This document shows, piece after piece, positions 58,851-64,000 of a stretch of 64,000 nt of DNA. This DNA is from Oscillospiraceae bacterium (GTDB lineage: Bacteria > Bacillota > Clostridia > Oscillospirales > Oscillospiraceae): positions 1 to 64,000 of the forward strand of contig CAJTFN010000019.1 of assembly GCA_910575815.1 (NCBI GenBank), read 5' to 3'. The notes below the pieces were generated by a model, which saw only the letters and a list, made by a program, of their open reading frames with translations, did not search any database and was not told the DNA's origin. The translations under genes and the position numbers were made by a program. Every line of letters starts with the position of its first letter. The stretch's first letter is position 1.

Positions 58851-59660
58851 ATGTTTGAAGAAATTTTTGAAAATGTTCGGAAAAGTGTCCCCCTGATTCA
58901 CAGCATTACGAATTACGTCGCAGTCAACGACTGCGCCAATATGCTCTTGGCCTGCGGCGCTTCCCCCATTATGGCGGACGAATTGGAAGATGCGCTGGAG
59001 ATTACGGCGATCTGCGGAGGCCTGAACCTCAACCTGGGTACTTTGAATCGCCGGACCATCCCGGCCATGTTCGCGGCGGGGAAGCGGGCCGGCGAATTGG
59101 GGCATCCTGTGATTCTGGATCCGGTGGGGGCCGGAGCCTCGGCCCTGCGGACGGACACGGCGCTCCGGCTTTTGCAGGAGGTGAAGTGCACCGTCATCCG
59201 GGGGAACATCTCGGAAATCAAAACCTTAGCCCTTGGCAGCGGTACTACCCGTGGTGTGGACGCCGACACGGCGGACCGGGTTACTGGGGAGGTCCCGGCT
59301 TTCGTCAGGGACTTGGCCCGGCGCACCGGCGCAATAATTGCGGTTACCGGCGCCGTCGACCTTGTGACGGACGGGGAACGGGCTTTTTACATCTATAACG
59401 GCAGCCCCATGATGAGCACGGTTACCGGCACCGGCTGCCAGCTCTCCGCCCTGACGGCGGCGTTTGTGGCCGCGAATCCGCAGCAGCCTTTGGAGGCGAG
59501 CGCTGCTGCCGTGTGTGCCATGGGACTGTGCGGAGAGATTGCCCACAGCCGTCTTACCGCACAGGATGGCAACGCCTCCTATTGCCGGTACATCATCGAC
59601 GCCATGTATCGCCTGACCCCGGCGGCGCTGGAGAAAGGGGCTCGCTATGAAGTGCGATAG
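58851..59660 (+). CDS. thiM: Hydroxyethylthiazole kinase
   Basis: 269 residues of the ribokinase-like ThiM family: PLIHSITNYVAVNDCANMLLACGASPIMAD at the N-terminus and the catalytic GTGCQLSA near residue 195. It phosphorylates hydroxyethylthiazole with ATP for thiamine salvage. AAAGGAG precedes ATG 58851. The stop overlaps the start of thiE by 14 bases. No de novo thiamine genes (thiC, thiG) are nearby, so the operon is a salvage unit. Confidence 0.95.
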   Translation: MFEEIFENVRKSVPLIHSITNYVAVNDCANMLLACGASPIMADELEDALEITAICGGLNLNLGTLNRRTIPAMFAAGKRAGELGHPVILDPVGAGASALRTDTALRLLQEVKCTVIRGNISEIKTLALGSGTTRGVDADTADRVTGEVPAFVRDLARRTGAIIAVTGAVDLVTDGERAFYIYNGSPMMSTVTGTGCQLSALTAAFVAANPQQPLEASAAAVCAMGLCGEIAHSRLTAQDGNASYCRYIIDAMYRLTPAALEKGARYEVR

Positions 59661-60288
59661 GCGGTATATGCGCCTCTACGCGGTCACCGACCGGGCTTGG
59701 ACCGGGGAGCGAACCTTATACCAGCAGGTGGAAGCCGCACTGAAGGGCGGCGTGACCTGCGTTCAGCTTCGGGAAAAGGACCTGGACGAGGCGGCGTTTT
59801 TCCAGGAGGCGACGGATCTCTGTGCCCTGTGCCGCCGGTATGGGATTCCCTTCATCGTCAACGATAATGTGGACATTGCCCTTGCCTGTGGCGCGGATGG
59901 GGTTCATGTGGGTCAGGAGGATATGGAGGCCGGTCAGGTTCGCCGCCGGATGGGAGAGGGGATGCTTTTAGGCGTTTCCGTTCACACGGTGGAAGAGGCG
60001 CGCCGGGCCCTTCGGGACGGCGCGGATTATCTGGGCCTGGGAGCGGTCTTTCCCACCAGCACCAAAACCGACGCGGACCGGATGCCCATGGAGACACTCC
60101 GGGCCATTTGTGCGGCCGTTGATGTGCCCGTTGTAGCCATCGGCGGCATCCATCGGAATAACATGCTTCAGCTGTCCGGCAGCGGTGTGGACGGCGTGGC
60201 GCTGGTGTCCGCCATTTTCTCCATGCCGGATATCGAGGCGGCCTGCCGGGAGCTGCGGGAACTGGCGGAAACGATGGCGGGTGTTTGA
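59647..60288 (+). CDS. thiE: Thiamine-phosphate synthase
   Basis: 213 residues, TIM barrel. LRLREKD-type segment (VQLREKDLDEAAFFQEA), IPFIVNDNVDIALACGADGVHVGQEDM, GVSVHTVEEA and GLGAVFPTSTK match ThiE, which joins hydroxymethylpyrimidine diphosphate with thiazole phosphate. ATG 59647 follows AAAGGGG; ATG 59668 would be a shorter alternative. It uses the thiazole phosphate made by the preceding ThiM. Confidence 0.95.
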   Translation: MKCDRRYMRLYAVTDRAWTGERTLYQQVEAALKGGVTCVQLREKDLDEAAFFQEATDLCALCRRYGIPFIVNDNVDIALACGADGVHVGQEDMEAGQVRRRMGEGMLLGVSVHTVEEARRALRDGADYLGLGAVFPTSTKTDADRMPMETLRAICAAVDVPVVAIGGIHRNNMLQLSGSGVDGVALVSAIFSMPDIEAACRELRELAETMAGV

Positions 60289-60393
60289 CGCCTCGCGATT
60301 TGACGGCGGATGTGGAGGCTGCCCCCTTTTGGCGGCGTGATGTGCGCTTTGGGAGTGGCTTCCGGCTTGCCGGAAAGGACCGAGCTTTGCGAA

Positions 60394-60437
60394 AAAAACC
60401 GTCTTCCCCACGGAGTGCGAGGGGAAGACGGTTTTTC
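60394..60437. terminator. Bidirectional terminator after thiE
   Basis: AAAAACCGTCTTCCCC pairs with GGGGAAGACGGTTTTT around an 11-base loop. Confidence 0.88.
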
Positions 60438-60468
60438 TAAAAAGAGGGGCGGCGCGTCTCTTTTTCCA

Positions 60469-61374
60469 TCAGTCGAGCTCTACGACATCCAGCACTGCCC
60501 GTTCTACGCAAAGCGCGCCGGGGGCGTCCAGCACCAGAGACAGTTCCGCCTCACTGCCGCCGCATGCGCGGGGATACAGCATGGCGGCGTAACGCAGCGT
60601 CTGTGGGCTGCCTGTAAAGGACTCCATAGAGAAGCGGAAGGGCAGGGGCTCCGTAAACATGCCGCAGGGCGTCTGCTTGAGAAGGATGGCCGCTTCTTCC
60701 GCCGGATGCATCGCGCAGACATTCAGTGTGTATTGGACTGCGTAGGCTTTTTTCGGGCTTAGCCGTATCTGGGTGGGAGACTGTTCGTCCCAGTGAATAC
60801 CCCGGCCCTGCCGGACCCGCTGCCGCCAGGGAAGACGGCAGCCCCGGTTCCACAAGAGCCCCTCCCGCTGAACGGCCAGCTGGAGGGTGTTTTTTATGCG
60901 TCTCACCGGCGCGCCGGGCTCCGGTTTGCAGGGCGGCGGACAGGGAGGAAGGGGTTTATCGGGCGGGCCCGGTGGCGGAGGACAGGGCGGAAAGGGCTCG
61001 CAGGGCGGGCCCGATGGCGGGCAGGGCGGAAGAGGACGGGGGGGCGGGGGACAAGCGTCCAGCACCCGTTCCAGCTTGCTTTTCAGCAGCATCTGGTTCT
61101 GCGTTACCGCCTCCAAAAGAGTTGTGACGCTTCGGTTGACCTCAAGAACCTCCTGAGGCCCGGCACAGGGCTTCGTTCCGGGTAGAGTCCCGAGGATATA
61201 TTGCAGCTTTTCCCCTTCGGCGTTGAGAATATGGCTCAGGGCAAGCTCCTCCATGGCGATGGAAGCGACGATCATCGTCAGGGCGTCCTCCCGCGTCATA
61301 TCCGCTCCGTTGGGGGGAAAGGAAGGCATAGACATATTGAAAAACTCCAAATCGATGTGCGGCAGGATTCCCAT
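60469..61374 (-). CDS. Proline-rich spore-surface-type protein
   Basis: 301 residues in three parts. Residues ~1-105 are helical and contain MEELALSHILNAEGEKLQYI, a motif typical of N-termini of Clostridial spore coat/exosporium collagen-like proteins. Residues ~108-155 are a Pro/Cys-rich run (repeated PPCPP and PPGPP) that is not a true Gly-X-Y collagen. The C-terminal ~140 residues look like a compact beta domain. The Cys-rich middle could be cross-linked in the coat. ATG 61374 follows GGACGG. The exact role is inference. Confidence 0.7.
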   Translation of the reverse strand: MGILPHIDLEFFNMSMPSFPPNGADMTREDALTMIVASIAMEELALSHILNAEGEKLQYILGTLPGTKPCAGPQEVLEVNRSVTTLLEAVTQNQMLLKSKLERVLDACPPPPRPLPPCPPSGPPCEPFPPCPPPPGPPDKPLPPCPPPCKPEPGAPVRRIKNTLQLAVQREGLLWNRGCRLPWRQRVRQGRGIHWDEQSPTQIRLSPKKAYAVQYTLNVCAMHPAEEAAILLKQTPCGMFTEPLPFRFSMESFTGSPQTLRYAAMLYPRACGGSEAELSLVLDAPGALCVERAVLDVVELD

Positions 61375-61571
61375 GCCGCCGTCCTATCCTATGCGGCCTG
61401 AAACCCTCTGGTTCCCAGGGGGACCAGCTATGGAATGACCAGAATGTTTCACCGGCTTCATCATAAGGCAGGAACCAGGTCAACGCCTTTTCGCCTGTGC
61501 CGTTTCTGACGGACGCTCCCGCTGCTGAACCGTCCGTCAGGTGAGAGAGGGAGGAACACCTCCATCAATTG

Positions 61572-61603
61572 ACCGGCGGCGAGGCCTTGGCCTCGCCGCC
61601 GGT
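61572..61603. terminator. Perfect GC-rich hairpin
   Basis: 15-base arms (ACCGGCGGCGAGGCC and complement) with a TT loop, 56 bases past the rpoD stop codon. There is no T-run, so termination is uncertain. The rest of 61375-61658 shows no gene. Confidence 0.6.
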
Positions 61604-61658
61604 ATCATGGATAGCAGATTTGGGTACGGTTTCTCTCCGGCCAAAAAAGCTGCTTTCG

Positions 61659-63050
61659 TCAATTTAAGAAATCCTTCAATTTTTTGCTCCGGGAGGGATG
61701 GCGGAGCTTACGGAGGGCCTTGGCCTCAATCTGCCGGATGCGCTCCCGGGTGACGTTGAACTCCTTGCCCACTTCTTCCAGGGTCCGCGTCCGCCCGTCC
61801 TCAATGCCGAAGCGGAGCTTCAGGACCTTTTCCTCCCGGGGGGTCAGCGTGGATAACACGTCCATCAGCTGTTCTTTCAGCAGCGTGAAGGACGCCGCCT
61901 CGCTGGGCTCCGACGCGCCCTCGTCGGGAATGAAGTCCCCCAGGTGGGAGTCCTCCTCCTCTCCGATGGGGGTTTCCAGGGAGACGGGCTCCTGGGCGAT
62001 TTTCATGATCTCCCGAACCTTGTCTACCGGCATGTTCATCTCCGCCGCGATCTCGTTGGGGGAGGGGTCGTGGCCCAGTTCCTGGAGGAGTTGCCGGCTG
62101 ACCCGGATGACCTTATTGATGGTCTCCACCATATGGACGGGGATGCGGATGGTCCGGGCCTGATCGGCAATGGCCCGGGTAATGGCCTGCCGGATCCACC
62201 AGGTGGCGTAGGTGGAGAACTTGAATCCCTTGGTGCAGTCAAACTTTTCCACCGCCTTAATGAGGCCCAGGTTGCCCTCCTGGATCAGGTCCAGGAACAG
62301 CATTCCCCGGCCCACATAGCGCTTGGCGATGGAGACCACCAGACGGAGGTTGGCCTCCGCCAGCTTCTGCTTGGCGGTTTCTCCCGCGCGATACTGCTTC
62401 CGCAGGGCGGCCTCCAGATTGGGATCGACCTCCTCGCCCTCCTCCCGGCGCCGGCGGAGCTCCGCCAGCTTTTCCGCCGCCTCGTTTCCGGCGGACATGG
62501 CCTGGGCCAGAGTGACTTCCTCCTCCGGCGTCAGCAGGGCCACCTTGCCGATCTCCTTCAGGTACATTCGCACCGGGTCGTCGATGGAGAAGCTGTTAAC
62601 CAGGGTGTTGGGATCCACCAGCTCCTCTTCCTCCATGCCGGCGATTTCCTCGGCGGCGGGGCCCTCTTCCGGCAGCTCCGGCAGCAGATCCTCCTCGGCG
62701 CTGATGTCGATGTTCAAGGCCTCCAGAGAGTCGTAGAGCTGGTCCATCTGCTCGCCTTCCAGATTCAGGTCATCCACGGCCTCCATAAGCTCGGCGGACT
62801 CCAGCTTGCCCTTTTTCTTGCTCTTGGCCAGCAGCTCCCGCAGCTTCTCGTTTCCAATGAGCCAGGAGGCGGCGGGAAGGGCGGCCACCTGCTTGTCGTC
62901 CAGCCGGAGAATCCCGGCCTTCTTGGCCTCCTCGTCGGTCATGATGGGAGGGGGGGCGTTCTCCTGGGCCTTGGGGTCCGGGCCGGCGGCCAGAATGGCG
63001 TCCGCCTGGCGCTCCAGCTCTTCCTGAGTCAGTTCCTGTTTATTAGACAT
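61659..63050 (-). CDS. rpoD: Primary sigma factor RpoD (sigma-A)
   Basis: 463 residues. Region 1.2 ([22 protein letters not shown]), region 2 ([51 protein letters not shown]), region 3 and region 4 ([51 protein letters not shown]) are complete. An acidic N-terminal part of ~145 residues precedes region 1.2. The start overlaps the dnaG stop by 8 bases, the classical dnaG-rpoD order. Confidence 0.97.
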   Translation of the reverse strand: MSNKQELTQEELERQADAILAAGPDPKAQENAPPPIMTDEEAKKAGILRLDDKQVAALPAASWLIGNEKLRELLAKSKKKGKLESAELMEAVDDLNLEGEQMDQLYDSLEALNIDISAEEDLLPELPEEGPAAEEIAGMEEEELVDPNTLVNSFSIDDPVRMYLKEIGKVALLTPEEEVTLAQAMSAGNEAAEKLAELRRRREEGEEVDPNLEAALRKQYRAGETAKQKLAEANLRLVVSIAKRYVGRGMLFLDLIQEGNLGLIKAVEKFDCTKGFKFSTYATWWIRQAITRAIADQARTIRIPVHMVETINKVIRVSRQLLQELGHDPSPNEIAAEMNMPVDKVREIMKIAQEPVSLETPIGEEEDSHLGDFIPDEGASEPSEAASFTLLKEQLMDVLSTLTPREEKVLKLRFGIEDGRTRTLEEVGKEFNVTRERIRQIEAKALRKLRHPSRSKKLKDFLN

Positions 63051-64000
63051 TCCGTTTTTCTCCCTTGTTTTTATATTTTTCTACAACTGCCAGTAGCGGG
63101 TCCGTCTTGTTACTGGAGCGCCGTTCTGTTTGGATATTGCGTATGTAATCCGCAAGCATCGCGTCTCGATTCATCTCAAATTTGTTGTCCGACTGGAGGG
63201 CGAAGGCCAGATAGTTCATCTCCTCCTGGTCAAGCTGGCTGGCGATGGAGGCAATTTTGGGGCGGCGGCCCTCGCAGTGCTCCTTCCACAGAAGGGAAAA
63301 GACTTTTCGGTAGAGGGGAAAGGAAAAATCGTCCTCCTCCAGAGGAAAGCTGTCAGTAAAGAGGCTGTCGTCCAAAGTCAGCAGGCGAATCACCCCCAGC
63401 TCTGAAACGGCGGAACGGGTGTTTTCAATGCGCATCTGCCGGTTTTTCGGTTGCATTTCCGCCACCGGGTTCAGGTCTCGCCGCAGCTGCTGCTTTGCCG
63501 CCGCCCGGGTCTTCCGCTTCAGCAGACGGGCGACGTCGCTGCGCAGGGACTCCACGGGCACAGAGGCCAGGCCGGCGGCCTTGGCCGTGTAAATATCCCG
63601 CTGCGCCGAGCCGGGGAGGGTGGCCAGCAGCTGGCAGACCTCCTCGCTGTAGGCCACCCGCTGCTCGTCGCTGCTGAGATCATATTTTCCAGCGATCTGA
63701 GCCATGCGGAATTCCACGCTGTTTTCGCTGCCGCCCAGCAGCCGTTCGAAGGCGGCGGGGCCCTGGTTTTTGATAAAGTCGTCGGCGTCCTGCTTCACCA
63801 GCTGGCCGTCCTCCGTCTGCCGCCGGGGGAGCTGAAGGACCTTGACGGACAGCTCCGCGCCGTTCAGCAATTGCAGGGCCCGCTCCGTGGCCACCTTCCC
63901 GGCGTTGTCGTTGTCATAGCACAGCACCAGCTCCTTGGTGAACCGGGAGAGAAGACGGACCTGCTCCGGCGTCAGGGCGGTGCCCATGGAGGCCACGGCG
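63043..64000 (-). CDS. dnaG: DNA primase DnaG, 3' part
   Basis: The C-terminal ~318 codons; the start is beyond the window. The end of the TOPRIM domain is seen ([21 protein letters not shown]), with [10 protein letters not shown] following, then the helicase-binding domain. Primase makes RNA primers for replication. It is co-transcribed with rpoD. Confidence 0.95.
   Translation of the reverse strand, partial: AVASMGTALTPEQVRLLSRFTKELVLCYDNDNAGKVATERALQLLNGAELSVKVLQLPRRQTEDGQLVKQDADDFIKNQGPAAFERLLGGSENSVEFRMAQIAGKYDLSSDEQRVAYSEEVCQLLATLPGSAQRDIYTAKAAGLASVPVESLRSDVARLLKRKTRAAAKQQLRRDLNPVAEMQPKNRQMRIENTRSAVSELGVIRLLTLDDSLFTDSFPLEEDDFSFPLYRKVFSLLWKEHCEGRRPKIASIASQLDQEEMNYLAFALQSDNKFEMNRDAMLADYIRNIQTERRSSNKTDPLLAVVEKYKNKGEKRNV

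Overview
The window looks like the chromosome of a GC-rich, endospore-forming member of the Clostridia, most like an Oscillospiraceae (Oscillibacter/Flavonifractor-type) bacterium. The support is a Firmicutes-style division/cell-wall cluster with a PASTA penicillin-binding protein, a meso-DAP-type MurE, SpoIVB, a SleL-like cortex enzyme, a collagen-like spore surface protein, strong AGGAGG ribosome-binding sites and sigma-A promoters with 17-base spacers. The species call is inference.

Layout. 1-1344: gene-free, with dispersed repeats and the promoter of the dcw cluster. 1345-15253: mraZ, rsmH, ftsL, spoVD/ftsI-like PBP, murE, mraY, ftsW, murG, murA, divIB, ftsZ; murF, murD, murC and ftsA are not here. 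15656-22870: spoIVB, then a receiver-only protein, a hybrid histidine kinase, and a second hybrid kinase fused to a C-terminal DegV domain. 23094-28756 (minus strand): a small phage-like protein, a NifU-type protein, a MoxR-like AAA+ ATPase, a nitroreductase, a VWA/DUF2201-like protein and a leucine-rich-repeat-like protein, with a 160-base MITE-like insertion. 28970-31164: GntR regulator, ABC transporter, a 29-residue hydrophobic peptide and a zinc ribbon. 31258-39642: ferritin-like protein, two-gene SufCB, LysM-GH18 spore enzyme, YkvI-like transporter, bactofilin, a large unknown membrane protein and a PH-domain protein.

40107-57247 is a 17,141-base integrated element that splits one ATPase gene in two. 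The N-terminal half (39828-40106) and C-terminal half (57245-58036) abut in frame if the element is removed, at a shared CCCACG. The joined element ends form a TCACAC/GTGTGA dyad. The element carries an ECF sigma/anti-sigma pair, XRE regulators, a free-standing Spo0A DNA-binding domain protein, consensus Spo0A boxes, a large serine recombinase, and an 11-kb metabolic cargo (TRAP transporter, FGGY kinase, GldA-like dehydrogenase, SurE, EutH-like permease, tautomerase). The cargo is bracketed by 377-base direct repeats made of the recombinase 3' end. It resembles developmentally excised 'skin'-type elements and is the most interesting object in the window; whether it is excised during sporulation is inference.

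58448-64000: a TPP riboswitch and terminator before thiM-thiE, a proline-rich spore surface protein, rpoD (sigma-A) and the 3' part of dnaG, cut by the window end.
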